Positions 42,732 to 52,578 of a stretch of DNA of 64,000 bases are shown here, piece by piece. The translations under genes were made by a program, and so were the position numbers. The notes below the pieces were generated by a model. It did not search any database. It saw nothing but the letters and a program-made list of their open reading frames with translations, and had not been told where the DNA came from. The stretch is taken from contig NZ_CP045701.2 in the NCBI RefSeq assembly GCF_009601685.2, forward strand, positions 3,224,001 through 3,288,000, read 5' to 3'. Positions within the stretch are counted from its first letter, which is position 1. Each line of letters opens with the position of its first letter. The DNA is from Pseudomonas brassicacearum. Lineage in GTDB: Bacteria > Pseudomonadota > Gammaproteobacteria > Pseudomonadales > Pseudomonadaceae.

Positions 42732-43568
42732 TCAGTCTGGAACAATTGAGCAGCGCTTGCGGTAGTCCGCCGGGCTCAGGCGATAGGCGCGCTGGAACCA
42801 GCGACCCAAGTGGCTTTGGTCGGCAAAACCGAGCATGGCCGCCACTGCCACGGCGCTCTCGCCACAGGCCAGCAGGCGTCGGGCGCGGGCCAGGCGCAAC
42901 TGGATCAGATAGGCATGGGGCGCGAGGCCGAAAGCCGCCTTGAACGCACGAGTCAAGCGGAAACGATCCACGCCGGTGACCTGCGCCAGGTCATCCAGGC
43001 CGATGTCTTCGCTCAGGTGACTGTGCAGGTAGTCTCGGGCCTGCTGCGCCACCAACGGCAGCCGTGGATCCGGGTTGATCCGCGCCCGCCAGTGCAGGTG
43101 TTGGGTGAGGTTGGCCAACAGGGTATCGAGGGCCGTCTGGCGCACGATGCGGATCTCCTGCTCATGCAGGCTCTGGAAGGCCATGGCCGTGGCACTCGCC
43201 AGCCGCGCGTCGTCAGTCAGGGTGGCCGCAAACCCGAGTTGGGCGTTGTCCGGTGCCACGTCGAACAAGGAACGCAATTCACGTTCCAGCCATCGGGGTT
43301 CCAGGTACAACGTACGGTAGGTAAACCCGTGTTCATGGGGGGCGTTGCCGTCATGCAACTCGCCGGGCTCAAGCAGGAATACTTTACCCGGCGTGCTGTT
43401 GTGCTGCTGGCGCCGGCAATGAAACTGCTGCACGCCCTGCTCGGTCACACCCACCAGATAAGTGTCATGCCAGTGGGGATCATAGGCATGCCCCTCGAAA
43501 TGCGCGTGCACGGTCTCGATACCGGACGTGGCGTCCTGCTTGAGATCGATCCAGTTGCGCGCTGTCAT
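42732..43568 (-). CDS. AraC-family regulator with cupin domain
   Basis: 278 residues. N-terminal cupin sensor (HAHFEGHAYDPHWHDTYLVGVTEQGVQQFHCRRQQHNSTPGKVFLLEPGELHDG) and C-terminal two-HTH domain (IGLDDLAQVTGVDRFRLTRAFKAAFGLAPHAYL, VAVAAMLGFADQSHLGRWFQRAYRLSP). Genes of this type frequently pair with LysE exporters, as here, where it lies directly upstream on the same strand. Confidence 0.92.
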   Translation of the reverse strand: MTARNWIDLKQDATSGIETVHAHFEGHAYDPHWHDTYLVGVTEQGVQQFHCRRQQHNSTPGKVFLLEPGELHDGNAPHEHGFTYRTLYLEPRWLERELRSLFDVAPDNAQLGFAATLTDDARLASATAMAFQSLHEQEIRIVRQTALDTLLANLTQHLHWRARINPDPRLPLVAQQARDYLHSHLSEDIGLDDLAQVTGVDRFRLTRAFKAAFGLAPHAYLIQLRLARARRLLACGESAVAVAAMLGFADQSHLGRWFQRAYRLSPADYRKRCSIVPD

Positions 43569-43674
43569 GCCCCGATCCCGCTGAGTGAATGTGCTCTTGG
43601 CAGATTAACTGCCGATGAGGAGAGTGTCTGGAAGATTTGTGCACACCTTGTGGAATCGGGTCTGTTGACACCTC

Positions 43675-43708
43675 CACCGCTATCGCGAGCAAGCTTTGCT
43701 CCCACAGG
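43675..43708. repeat. Single REP element
   Basis: CACCGCTATCGCGAGCAAG...TTGCTCCCACAGGAG between the AraC promoter region and the ligD stop. Confidence 0.75.
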
Positions 43709-43735
43709 AGAAACGCGGTCGCCACCAAAACCACC

Positions 43736-46339
43736 TTAAGCCTTCCTCATACCAATACGCCTACGCATCTCAGCAGTAATGCTCTGGCGAGTTTTCTTCA
43801 GCCCAGCCCAAGGCTCATGCCCCACTTCCGCCAGCCGCTCATGAACGTTGTGCACATTCCACAAATTCGCCCCCTTGAGCTCGGCCACCTCCTCGCGAAA
43901 GATCGGCACCGACACCGGCAACCCTTCCCGGGTCCGGGCGGCATAGGCGCAGATGGTGGTGGCGCCCAAACCATTGCGCAGATAATCGATGAAGATCCGC
44001 CCTACCCGGTTCTTCGGCCCGGACACCGCCGAAAAACGGTCCGGCAGCAGCTTGGCCATGTGGCTGACAATCGCATGGCTGAACCCCTTGACCTCGTCCC
44101 AACCCAGTTTGCGCGTCAGCGGCACCACCACATGGATGCCCTTGCCACCGCTGGTCTTGAGGAACGCCTTGAGCCCCAGCTCATCGAGCACCGATAACGT
44201 GAGCTGCGTCGCCTCGACCATGCTCTTCCAGGGCAACGCCGGGTCCGGGTCAAGGTCGAGGACGAAGCGGTCAGGCTTGTCCAGGTCGACGGTGGTGGCA
44301 TTCCAGGTGTGCAGTTCCACCGTGCTCATCTGCACCGCGCCAATCAACGCCTCGGCGTTGTTGATGATCATCACCGGCTGCCCGGTCAGCGCCTTGTCCA
44401 GACGGGTGATGCCGGGAATCGCCAGGTGCTCGGCGTTCTTCTGGAAAAACAGTTCCCCGGCGATGCCATCCGGCGCCCTGACCAAGGCCACCGGGCGATC
44501 CGCCAATTCCGGCAGGATGAATTCGGCCACGCTGGCGTAGTACTCGGCCAGTTGCAGCTTGGTGGTGCCGCTGCTGGCGTCAATGACCCGGTCTGGGTGG
44601 GTGATGCGGACCTTGCCGGCCAGGGCCGGTGCCTTGGTCTTGGCTTTAGCCGGTGTCGCGCCAGGTTCATCCTTGGCTTTGGTTTTTTTTGCCGCAGCGT
44701 TTTTTTTCACGGGTTTGGCCAGCTCCTGGGTGATGTCCTTGGCCGGCTTGTCGTTGCGCAAGCCATGGAAGACCGCATGGCGCACCGAGCCGTCCTTGGT
44801 CATTTCGGCAAAGGCCACTTCGGCCAACAGCGTCGGTTCGAGCCAGTGAACGCCCTTGGCTTCATGACCGGTGGGCGGATTGACCACGGCGGCCTTTTTC
44901 GTCTCCAGGGGCAGCAGTTGCTGGTAGATGCTTTTAAGGGTGGTTTCGTTGAACCCGGTGCCGACCTTGCCGGCGTAGCGTAACTGGCCGCTGTCGGCAT
45001 CATGCAGCCCCAGCAGCAAGGCACCGAAGGCGCTTCGGGCGCCCTTGGGATCGCTGAAGCCCACCACCACGAATTCCTGGCGATTTTTGCACTTGAGCTT
45101 GATCCAGTCGTTGCTGCGCCTGGACACATAGGCACTGCCGATGCGCTTGCCGATCAGCCCTTCCATCTTCATCTGGCAGGCGCTGTTGAGCAACGCGTCG
45201 GGGGTTTGCTCAAAGGCGTCGGAAAACCGCAGCAAGGGGCTTTCGTTGGGCTCCAGCACCGCAGCCAATGCGGCCCGGCGCTCTTGCACCGGCACTTTGC
45301 GCAAATCCATGCCATTGAGGTAAGGCACGTCGAACAGGTAATAAGCGATCTTGCCGCTGCTACCGGCCTCGAAGGCGTTTTGCAGGGCTTGGAAATCCGG
45401 GACGCCCTCGTCATCGGCGACCACCATCTCACCGTCGAGCCAGGCCGATGCCAATCCCAGCGCGGCCAGGGCCTCGGCCTGTTTGGGCAACTTGTGGGTC
45501 CAATCATGGCCGTTGCGGGTCAGCAGCCTGACGTCGCCATTTTCGATGCGCGCCATGACCCGATAACCGTCGAACTTGATCTCATAGAGCCATTCGCCGT
45601 CGGGCGCGCTTTCCACCAGTGTCGCCAGTTCCGGCTTGAGGGTTTGCGGCAGCAGCCCGGCGACCGCACCGGTGAGGGTGGTTTTCGAGGGGCGTTTCGG
45701 CGATTTCGGCCGGGCGGCCTTTTCCGGTTGTTTCACCGCGTTGGCTGCAGCGGCCTTGGCGCGGCGCTTGGGCACCAGGGTGCGATCGCTGAGCACGCTG
45801 TTCGGTTCGGCCTGGACCACGTCGTATTCGCTCTCGGGGCGGGCGGCCTGGTCTTGATGCTTGATGAGGAACCACTGCTCCTGTTTACCGGGCATGTGGG
45901 TGCGCACCAGGTTCCACAGGCCGCTGAGCTTTTCGCCTTGCAGCTCGAACTTTAGCCGGCCTTTTTCATAGGCCTCATGGGGATCTCCTTGGGGTATCCA
46001 GACGCCCCGGTCCCAGACGATAACGTCACCGGCGCCGTAATGGCCCTCGGGGATGTTGCCTTCGAACGTGGCGTACTCCAGCGGATGGTCTTCGACATGC
46101 ACTGCCAGGCGCTTGACTTTCGGGTCCAGGGAGGGGCCTTTGGGCACCGCCCAACTCTTGAGCGCGCCGTCCAGCTCCAGCCGAAAGTCGTAATGCAGCC
46201 GCGAAGCGTCGTGTTTTTGAATGCAGAACTGCAAGGCATGGGCCGTCTTCGCCGATTTGCGCGAGCGCTTCGCCGCAGGCTCCGGAGTGGCGGCGAAGTC
46301 ACGCATGCGGTTGTAATCATCCAGGGTCTTGCGGCTCAT
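43736..46339 (-). CDS. ligD: Multifunctional DNA ligase D (PE-LIG-POL)
   Basis: 867 residues. Repairs double-strand breaks with Ku. Order: N-terminal 3'-phosphoesterase (HDASRLHYDFRLELDGALKSWAVPKGPS, HVEDHPLEYATFEGNIPEG), ATP-dependent ligase with the lysine motif YEIKFDGYRVMARIENG near 255, then the archaeo-eukaryotic primase-type polymerase (FVLDLDPDPALPWKSMVEATQ, KTSGGKGIHVVVPL). A Lys/Ala linker near 545-575 joins ligase and polymerase. The ATG overlaps the ybdK-like stop as ATGA. Ku is not in this window. Confidence 0.95.
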   Translation of the reverse strand: MSRKTLDDYNRMRDFAATPEPAAKRSRKSAKTAHALQFCIQKHDASRLHYDFRLELDGALKSWAVPKGPSLDPKVKRLAVHVEDHPLEYATFEGNIPEGHYGAGDVIVWDRGVWIPQGDPHEAYEKGRLKFELQGEKLSGLWNLVRTHMPGKQEQWFLIKHQDQAARPESEYDVVQAEPNSVLSDRTLVPKRRAKAAAANAVKQPEKAARPKSPKRPSKTTLTGAVAGLLPQTLKPELATLVESAPDGEWLYEIKFDGYRVMARIENGDVRLLTRNGHDWTHKLPKQAEALAALGLASAWLDGEMVVADDEGVPDFQALQNAFEAGSSGKIAYYLFDVPYLNGMDLRKVPVQERRAALAAVLEPNESPLLRFSDAFEQTPDALLNSACQMKMEGLIGKRIGSAYVSRRSNDWIKLKCKNRQEFVVVGFSDPKGARSAFGALLLGLHDADSGQLRYAGKVGTGFNETTLKSIYQQLLPLETKKAAVVNPPTGHEAKGVHWLEPTLLAEVAFAEMTKDGSVRHAVFHGLRNDKPAKDITQELAKPVKKNAAAKKTKAKDEPGATPAKAKTKAPALAGKVRITHPDRVIDASSGTTKLQLAEYYASVAEFILPELADRPVALVRAPDGIAGELFFQKNAEHLAIPGITRLDKALTGQPVMIINNAEALIGAVQMSTVELHTWNATTVDLDKPDRFVLDLDPDPALPWKSMVEATQLTLSVLDELGLKAFLKTSGGKGIHVVVPLTRKLGWDEVKGFSHAIVSHMAKLLPDRFSAVSGPKNRVGRIFIDYLRNGLGATTICAYAARTREGLPVSVPIFREEVAELKGANLWNVHNVHERLAEVGHEPWAGLKKTRQSITAEMRRRIGMRKA

Positions 46340-47499
46340 GGACCACCTGCCACCTGTTGCAACGCCGGATCGGCGACCGGCAGCCCGGCGGTTTCCGCGA
46401 GCAATTGATCGACCACGCGGCTCAAGGCCTGTTCGACGGAATCACCCAGTAGCAGTCCCTGTTCGAAGAGGACGATCTGCCGGTCGGCGCTGGTGCCTTC
46501 CTGCACGATACGGCGCGCCTGCTTGAACACGTCCTGGACACCCAGCTCTGCCGCGGTCTCACCGAAGGTTTGCTCGGCCAGCGTCAGCCATTCACCGATC
46601 AGCATCGGCTGTTCCTGCCCCTCGACGATAAACTCGGCGAGAATCCCGTGACGCTTGGCCCGCCAGCGATTCTCCTTGAGAATCCACTGCGACATCTGGC
46701 TGTAGTTGGCGCCAGGCCGGCGCTGCGCCACGGCATGGGCCACCATCAGGCGAAACAGCGAGACCAGACACAGGACGTCGTCGACCCGCGGACAGGCATC
46801 GCAAATGCGCAGTTCCAGCGTGGGATAGCGTGAGGAAGGCCGTATTACCCACCAGCAATCGCTGGGTTGGCGAATGGACCCGGTACGCATGAGCATGTCG
46901 ACGTAGCTGGCGAACGCCGACTCGTCCTCGAAATACTCTGGCACGCCCATGCGTGGCCATTCATCGCAGGCCACTTGCCGGTAGCTGCTGAAACCGCTGT
47001 AGCCACCGTTCCAGAACGGCGATGAAGCGCTCAGGGCCAGGAACATCGGCAACCAGGGCAGGATTTCATTCATCACCCGCACCCGGTCCTGGGTGGCCGG
47101 GACTTCCACATGGACATGCAGGCCCGACAGCACGCTGCGCCGCGCCACCCGCTGGTAGTCATCGAACAACTGTTGGAAATGCAGTTCGTCGGTCGGTTGC
47201 AGCACTTGGGTGGCCATCGGGTGTGAACCGGCGCTGAGCAGGCCCAGGCCATACGGTGCCAACCGCTGGTTCAAGCCCGCACGTACCTGGTTCAGGTAGT
47301 CGGCGGCTTCGGACAGGCCACGAAAGATGGGCGATGCCATCTCCACCTGGCACAGGAACATCTCATGGGCGAAATGCTTGCCCAGTTCGGCCTGACAAGC
47401 AGCGACCGCTTGGGCGGGTGGCTCGCCTGGCATGCAACGGGTTTGCAGATCGGTGATGAAATACTCCTCTTCAATGCCGAATTTCATGCGCCTGTTCAT
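46336..47499 (-). CDS. Carboxylate-amine ligase, YbdK/GCS2 family
   Basis: 387 residues from the ATG at 47499 (GGAGGG 7 nt upstream), which overlaps the preceding methyltransferase gene by 29 nt. ATP-grasp-like glutamate-cysteine ligase fold: MKFGIEEEYFITD at the N-terminus holds acidic metal ligands, GLHVHVEVPATQDRVRVMNEILPWLPMFLALSASSPFWNG is the family core. YbdK has weak gamma-glutamylcysteine activity; the real substrate here is unknown. Second-last gene of the ligD operon. Confidence 0.88.
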   Translation of the reverse strand: MNRRMKFGIEEEYFITDLQTRCMPGEPPAQAVAACQAELGKHFAHEMFLCQVEMASPIFRGLSEAADYLNQVRAGLNQRLAPYGLGLLSAGSHPMATQVLQPTDELHFQQLFDDYQRVARRSVLSGLHVHVEVPATQDRVRVMNEILPWLPMFLALSASSPFWNGGYSGFSSYRQVACDEWPRMGVPEYFEDESAFASYVDMLMRTGSIRQPSDCWWVIRPSSRYPTLELRICDACPRVDDVLCLVSLFRLMVAHAVAQRRPGANYSQMSQWILKENRWRAKRHGILAEFIVEGQEQPMLIGEWLTLAEQTFGETAAELGVQDVFKQARRIVQEGTSADRQIVLFEQGLLLGDSVEQALSRVVDQLLAETAGLPVADPALQQVAGGP

Positions 47500-48484
47500 C
47501 GATAATCCCTCCGATAACCCCGCCGATACCTGCGCCAATGCGGGTTACAACCAACGCCACCACGGCGATCCTTTCCACGTCCTGATAACCCGGTGTCAGC
47601 AATTCCTCACCGAAAACGTCCGGGTCCAATTCCTTGTAGGTCCAGCCGAAATCCGCCGAGTCACGCCATTGCTCCAGCGCTTCCAGGAACGGGTCGCGTC
47701 CATCCACCATCGCCACCCCGGTGTAGAGCACCAGCGAGCCGCCAGGTGTAAGCCGAGGCAAGGCCTGCTCGACAATGCGCAACGACAGCCCCGCACCCAG
47801 TGCGCCGCCTCCATGGCGATAGGCGCGCTCGGACGGATCGGCCATGTACGGCGGGTTGGCGACAATCAGGTCGAACTGGCCTGGCACGTCCTGCAGCACG
47901 TCGCTGCGAGCGACCTCGACGTTGGTCACTTGCGCCAGCGCGGCGTTCACGGCGCAAAGGCGCAGGGCTTGCGGGTTGATGTCCACCGCCAGCACTTGCG
48001 CTTCACGCCGGGCACGGGCAATCACGATCGCACCGACGCCGGCACCACAACCGATGTCCACGGCGCGATGCACCGCCGTGAAGTTCTGTTGCAGATGAGT
48101 ATGGATCAGTTGGGCGAAGCGGTAGCTGTCAGGGCCGAAAAACACCGCGTCGGTGGCCTCGGTGGGGAACTGCGAATGAGCGAACAGCAAGCCATCCAGG
48201 CTCGACCAGCGCACCCGGCTGCGCAACAAGCCGTCGTGTGCTTCCAGCACCTGGGCGTCTTGCAGTTGTCGCTGTTCGTCGGTGCTGATCAGCCCCGGCG
48301 CAAATGGCCGTGACCAGCCGAACACATCCCGCAGAGTCTTGGCGCGCTCATTGCCGGGTCGCTGGTTGACCCGTTCATGGGTCAACGGCGTCGGGGTGAT
48401 GAAACGGTAGCCGTCGGCTTGCAGGCGTCGACCCAATTGCAGCAGTGCAAGGTCCGGCTCGGACAGGCGTTCTTGCTCATTCAT
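47471..48484 (-). CDS. Class I SAM-dependent methyltransferase (NPPY type)
   Basis: 337 residues from the ATG at 48484 (AGGGAG 6 nt upstream). SAM site AVDIGCGAGVGAIVIAR, acidic loop AVDINPQALRLCAVNAAL, and catalytic FDLIVANPPYMADP. The NPPY motif is typical of N-methyltransferases acting on glutamine (PrmB/PrmC) or on nucleotides; the substrate here is not known. The C-terminus VVALVVTRIGAGIGGVIGGIIDEQ is Gly/Ile-rich and unusual. Confidence 0.85.
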   Translation of the reverse strand: MNEQERLSEPDLALLQLGRRLQADGYRFITPTPLTHERVNQRPGNERAKTLRDVFGWSRPFAPGLISTDEQRQLQDAQVLEAHDGLLRSRVRWSSLDGLLFAHSQFPTEATDAVFFGPDSYRFAQLIHTHLQQNFTAVHRAVDIGCGAGVGAIVIARARREAQVLAVDINPQALRLCAVNAALAQVTNVEVARSDVLQDVPGQFDLIVANPPYMADPSERAYRHGGGALGAGLSLRIVEQALPRLTPGGSLVLYTGVAMVDGRDPFLEALEQWRDSADFGWTYKELDPDVFGEELLTPGYQDVERIAVVALVVTRIGAGIGGVIGGIIDEQAHEIRH

Positions 48485-48600
48485 GCAGGGCTCCCTAGCG
48501 AAGTGCGGATTTGAGTTCGATGAACCGACGAGTCGCCAACAGCCCGGCCGGATGGCTATGACGCCTGGCACAGAGCCAGGGCATCAGCACCTGCATCTGC

Positions 48601-49881
48601 TCATCGGGCGCCCCGGCCTTGCAGCGCCTGTTGCAGGCTTTGCACATCGGGATCATCCATCGGCGTCGCAGGCTCGCAAGCAGCAGCCGGGGCGCGTCGG
48701 GCACTGGACCTTGTGCCCTCGTCCAGCCAATCACCGGCAATCCAGTCATGCAGCAGCTGTTTTTCGTAGGGGCTGAACACCCCGAACATGGCTGCGCCAG
48801 CCCCGTTGATCAGCGTCCAGAAGCGGCTGTTCTGCGGGTCTTCATGGCGTTTGATCCAGCCCTTGTTCTGCATGGCCGCCAGGAACCCTTCCAACTGGCC
48901 TGGCGCCGAAAGCCACTGGTTGACGGTCTTGCCTTCGAACTTGCAGTAATCGGAATGCATGTGCTGGCCGAAGGGGCGTTTGCGTTCAAGCATCTCCAGC
49001 ACTTCGCGATCCAGGTCGAACGAGCCGATGATGTCCCGGCTGCCCTGCCCCAGGTCGTTGAGGCGATAGCCCAAGGTGACCCGGTGCCAGAAGGCTTCAC
49101 GGTCGGCTTCCATCGGCATCAGTTGCAGCAACGCTTGCACGGCTTTATGGGCGTGGCCGGTGCTGGCGTTGTCGATGGTGACGTGAAGGGTGAAATAGTA
49201 CGGATCGATGTCCAGTTCGCTCAGCTCATAGGCGCTGATCAACAGATGCAAGGGCAATTGTTCATAGCCCAGGTTGTAGCCGATGACCTCCGGCAGGTAT
49301 TCGTCGCCGGCGTAACCCAAGGCCAACTGTACGGCGCCTTGCAGATAACGGTCGTCGTCGATGTCCGGGGCGTCCGACAAGTCGTGCTCGGCGAGCAGCT
49401 TGCGATAGAGCACCACGTGGTTTTGCGCGGGATGACCGTCCCCCAATTCTTCCAGGTAGGTGCACAGCAACCCTTCGAAACGGTGGTCGTGCCAGTGCTT
49501 GACCACGCCATACAGCCAGGCGCCGTCGACCCGTTTGGTCGGCGCCACAGCCTGCAGGAAGTACAGGGCATGGGCCTTGCCGCTGAAGAACTCGCGCGCG
49601 CCGCCACTTTTGCGCCGCTCCAGGTAGTCAGCGTATTGCCGGGCCACGCCGGCGCTGTGCTGCTCGACCCAGGCCTGCAACGCCATGGGGTCATCGGGCA
49701 TCTCCTGGGGAAGCGTCGCGGCTTTTGCGATGCATTCATGGAGGAACGCTTGGGCGAGCGCTTGCTTGTCTGCGTCGTCGGGACCCTGGAACAGTCGTTC
49801 ATAACATTGGCGTACGTGGCCCTCAGGAATAACAGGGTGCACGGTGGCCGGCTGGGATTGGAGGGGTGTCAGCGCAGTCAT
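48601..49881 (-). CDS. Heme-oxygenase-like diiron (iron-containing redox) protein
   Basis: 426 residues from the ATG at 49881. All-helical; the middle reads YELSELDIDPYYFTLHVTIDNASTGHAHKA, with Glu, Asp and His placed as in heme-oxygenase-like diiron oxidases/oxygenases. Distal helices (FWHRVTLGYRLNDLGQGSRDI) and a C-terminal helical domain with AAMFGVFSPYEKQLLHDWI follow. Reaction and substrate unknown. First of four genes (this, methyltransferase, YbdK-like, LigD) on the minus strand with short or no gaps, so they probably form one operon. Confidence 0.78.
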   Translation of the reverse strand: MTALTPLQSQPATVHPVIPEGHVRQCYERLFQGPDDADKQALAQAFLHECIAKAATLPQEMPDDPMALQAWVEQHSAGVARQYADYLERRKSGGAREFFSGKAHALYFLQAVAPTKRVDGAWLYGVVKHWHDHRFEGLLCTYLEELGDGHPAQNHVVLYRKLLAEHDLSDAPDIDDDRYLQGAVQLALGYAGDEYLPEVIGYNLGYEQLPLHLLISAYELSELDIDPYYFTLHVTIDNASTGHAHKAVQALLQLMPMEADREAFWHRVTLGYRLNDLGQGSRDIIGSFDLDREVLEMLERKRPFGQHMHSDYCKFEGKTVNQWLSAPGQLEGFLAAMQNKGWIKRHEDPQNSRFWTLINGAGAAMFGVFSPYEKQLLHDWIAGDWLDEGTRSSARRAPAAACEPATPMDDPDVQSLQQALQGRGAR

Positions 49882-50086
49882 AAGGGCCTCTTGGGTTTTC
49901 GGCGGACGCTGGATCAGCACGTCTCTTCTGTTGCAGAGCGCCGGAAACGACGAAAAATTCCGTTGGGTTGAAAGGCTGGCGGATAAACGGGTGGGTCTCT
50001 CATGGCGGGAACCCTCGTTTCACTCCAGCCCTCGAATGTGCAAGGGCGCTGTTGTGGCGAGGGCGCTTGCTCCCGCTGGCTAACAC

Positions 50087-50212
50087 TGTAGGAGCTGCCG
50101 AAGGCTGCGATCTTTTGATCTTTTGATCTTTTGATCTTTCGCTTGAGACTCAATGGGTAGTGGGAAGATCGCAGCCTCGTTGCACTCGACAGCTCCTACA
50201 CAGCTCCTACGC
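50087..50212. repeat. VNTR hairpin element, copy D
   Basis: Inverted ends TGTAGGAGCTG and CAGCTCCTACA around three GATCTTTT octamers plus a terminal GATCTTT, followed by one more CAGCTCCTAC. The 410-bp gap before the antiporter gene holds this element and no gene. Confidence 0.88.
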
Positions 50213-50292
50213 GGCATACGCTGAGCGGGAGCAGGGACTCTCGCCACGGTTTTATTTGCCAGCCACGACCTGGCGCCATCCAAGGAGCAACG

Positions 50293-51630
50293 ATGACGTT
50301 CACGGTATGGGTAGCGGTGCTCGGTGCGGTGTTGCTGACGCTGGCCCTGACCTCCTCCTATCTGCGCTGGATGCCGGTCACCACCTCGGCGATGTGCCTG
50401 GTGCTGGGTGTTGCCATCGGGCCGATGGGGTTGGATGTGCTGAAGCTGAACATCAGCGACTCGGCGGTCTGGATGGAGCACCTCACGGAGGTCGCGGTGG
50501 TGTTTTCGTTGTTCGTCAGCGGCCTCAAGTTGCGCTTGCCCCTCAAGGACCGTACCTGGCGCGTGGCCTTTGGGCTGGCCGGGCCGGTGATGATCCTGTG
50601 CATCGCCAGCCTGTGCCTGGCATTGCATTATCTGTTCGGGCTCAGTTGGGGGGTGTCGATGCTGATCGGCGCGATACTGGCGCCCACCGATCCGGTGCTG
50701 GCGGCGCTGGTGCAGGTCAATGATGCGCGTGATAAAGACCGGGTGCGTTTCGGCCTGTCGGGTGAAGCGGGACTGAACGACGGTACGGCGTTTCCCTTCG
50801 TGATCCTCGGCCTGTTGATACTGCGCGAAGATGGCAGCGGCTTTCTCGATGATTGGCTGCTGCGTGATGTCCTGTGGGCCGTGCCGGCCGGTTTGCTGGT
50901 CGGCTATTGGATGGGCCGCGGCATTGGCAAGCTGACCTTGTCGATGCGCATCAGGAATGCCGACAGCACCTTGTCGCCCAACGACTACCTGGCCCTGGCG
51001 CTGATTGCCCTGGCCTACGTCGTGGCCGAGTGGATCCAGGGTTATGGCTTTCTCTCAGTGTTCGCCGCCGGCCTGGGACTGCGCCAGGCCGAGGTCAAAT
51101 CCACCGATGAAGCGGCGACGCCGGCGGAACACTTGGTGCAACCGGTGGTGGGCCACGAAACCGTCGAGCCCCAGCAGGCTGTCGTGGGCGATACCGAGTC
51201 GCTGGACGATGGTCAATTGGCCGCCGGGGTGATGATGAGCGACATGCTGGCCTTCGGCAGCCTTGTGGAGCGGTCGATGGAGGTGTTCCTGGTCACCCTG
51301 CTCGGCGTTGTGCTGGCCAACCATTGGGACTGGCGGGCCCTGGCGATCGGTGCCCTGTTGTTTGCCGTCATCCGCCCGTTGAGTGTGCTGGCGCTACCTT
51401 GGGGGCGACTGCTCGACGGACCGCAACGGCTGCTGATCGGCTGGTTTGGCATTCGCGGGATCGGCAGCCTGTTTTATCTGTTTTACGCCTTGAACCATGG
51501 CCTGCAGCCGCCAGTGGCGCAACTGTGCATCGACCTCACCTTGTCGGTGGTGGCGTTGAGCATTCTGGTCCATGGTGTTACGACCCAGCCCACCCTGGCA
51601 TGGTATGAGCGCCACAAGCGTGGTGGCTGA
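50293..51630 (+). CDS. Sodium/proton antiporter, NhaP-like CPA1 family
   Basis: 445 residues, about 12 membrane helices. Characteristic LIGAILAPTDPVLAALVQV and FGLSGEAGLNDGTAFPFVILGLL motifs carry the Asp residues for cation exchange. A hydrophilic loop near 275-310 (EVKSTDEAATPAEHLVQPVVGHETVEPQQ) separates the first nine helices from the rest and includes an unusual charged insert. AAGGAG precedes the ATG. Likely involved in pH or sodium homeostasis. Confidence 0.9.
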   Translation: MTFTVWVAVLGAVLLTLALTSSYLRWMPVTTSAMCLVLGVAIGPMGLDVLKLNISDSAVWMEHLTEVAVVFSLFVSGLKLRLPLKDRTWRVAFGLAGPVMILCIASLCLALHYLFGLSWGVSMLIGAILAPTDPVLAALVQVNDARDKDRVRFGLSGEAGLNDGTAFPFVILGLLILREDGSGFLDDWLLRDVLWAVPAGLLVGYWMGRGIGKLTLSMRIRNADSTLSPNDYLALALIALAYVVAEWIQGYGFLSVFAAGLGLRQAEVKSTDEAATPAEHLVQPVVGHETVEPQQAVVGDTESLDDGQLAAGVMMSDMLAFGSLVERSMEVFLVTLLGVVLANHWDWRALAIGALLFAVIRPLSVLALPWGRLLDGPQRLLIGWFGIRGIGSLFYLFYALNHGLQPPVAQLCIDLTLSVVALSILVHGVTTQPTLAWYERHKRGG

Positions 51631-51642
51631 GACAAGGGTGCC

Positions 51643-52179
51643 TCAACCGCCCGGATCACCGACCTGGATATAAACCGAATACACGCCCAGCAACACCCAG
51701 AAGGTGGCGAAGATCCACGGCGTACGCACCGAGAACAGCAACGACTTGCGGTAGCCCTTGTGCGTCGACTCCTGCTCGTTGAACAACGGCGACTCGTCGT
51801 AGGCCAGGCCCATCAAGGGTTCGGCGCGCAATAACTCGCTCTGTTTGAAATGCCAGTGATCGATGATCTCGTAGGCCGCTCGAATGCCCGGCCAGGCATT
51901 GAGTGAACTCAAGAACCCCAGCAAAGCCAAAAATGGCGGCACGATCAGCGTGAACAACTTGCCCCACTCCGGGTTCAGGTTGGCCATGCACGAGGCAAAG
52001 GCGATCACCAGGAACGATTGGGCAGCCAGGTAAGCATCGGTTCGGTTGGCCAGGATGCTGGTTTCGTACTGGATCTCCCGGCGATAGAAATCCAGTCGTT
52101 CCTTGGGCGAGCCGAACAGTTTGGCGTTGTGTTCCGTCAGTTCTTCTTCCGGGGTGGGCCCGGTGAGTATTCTGGGCAT
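51643..52179 (-). CDS. Small membrane protein, RipA-like
   Basis: 178 residues. A cytoplasmic N-terminus (SPKERLDFYRREIQYETSILANRTDAYL) is followed by two close helices (AQSFLVIAFASCMANL, LIVPPFLALLGFLSSLNAW) and a third near the end (FATFWVLLGVYSVYIQV). The RREIQYET...NRTDAYLAAQSFL pattern recalls RipA-type octameric membrane proteins, but this was recognised only loosely. Convergent with the antiporter gene. Confidence 0.6.
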   Translation of the reverse strand: MPRILTGPTPEEELTEHNAKLFGSPKERLDFYRREIQYETSILANRTDAYLAAQSFLVIAFASCMANLNPEWGKLFTLIVPPFLALLGFLSSLNAWPGIRAAYEIIDHWHFKQSELLRAEPLMGLAYDESPLFNEQESTHKGYRKSLLFSVRTPWIFATFWVLLGVYSVYIQVGDPGG

Positions 52180-52331
52180 TGCGCAGGCGGTGCCTCGGTG
52201 ATGATCAGGACTCTTTAGAAAAACCCGGTGCGCGGCAAGTTCAAGCCAATGGACAGCAGGTGCATCAAAGTCCGAGGAAACGCTCCCTCACTGCCAAGGT
52301 CTTTAGTTCGTAAGGGCAAGAGGATGTTTGT

Positions 52332-52562
52332 GTGGATTATCTTGAATGGGTGCAATGGCCGGCGATGCTCGTCACGGTGCTGGCCGCCTGGCTGATCGGC
52401 TCACGCCAACCGCAACGCAGGGTGGCGGGATTCAGTTGTTTTATTGCGAGCAATATTCTGTGGGTGGTCTGGGGGGTTCATACCCACGCGTATGCATTGA
52501 TCGTGTTGCAGTTTTGCCTGTGCGCGATGAATTTGCGTGGGTTCAAGAAGAACACTGAATAA
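52332..52562 (+). CDS. Small two- to three-helix membrane protein
   Basis: 76 residues starting with GTG (AAGAGG lies about 9 nt upstream). Two or three helices: WPAMLVTVLAAWLIGS, VAGFSCFIASNILWVVWGV and ALIVLQFCLCAMNLRGF. Arrangement is similar to PnuC- or YgjV-like small membrane proteins. Function unknown. Confidence 0.6.
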   Translation: MDYLEWVQWPAMLVTVLAAWLIGSRQPQRRVAGFSCFIASNILWVVWGVHTHAYALIVLQFCLCAMNLRGFKKNTE

Positions 52563-52578
52563 GCGACTGCTCTTGTGC

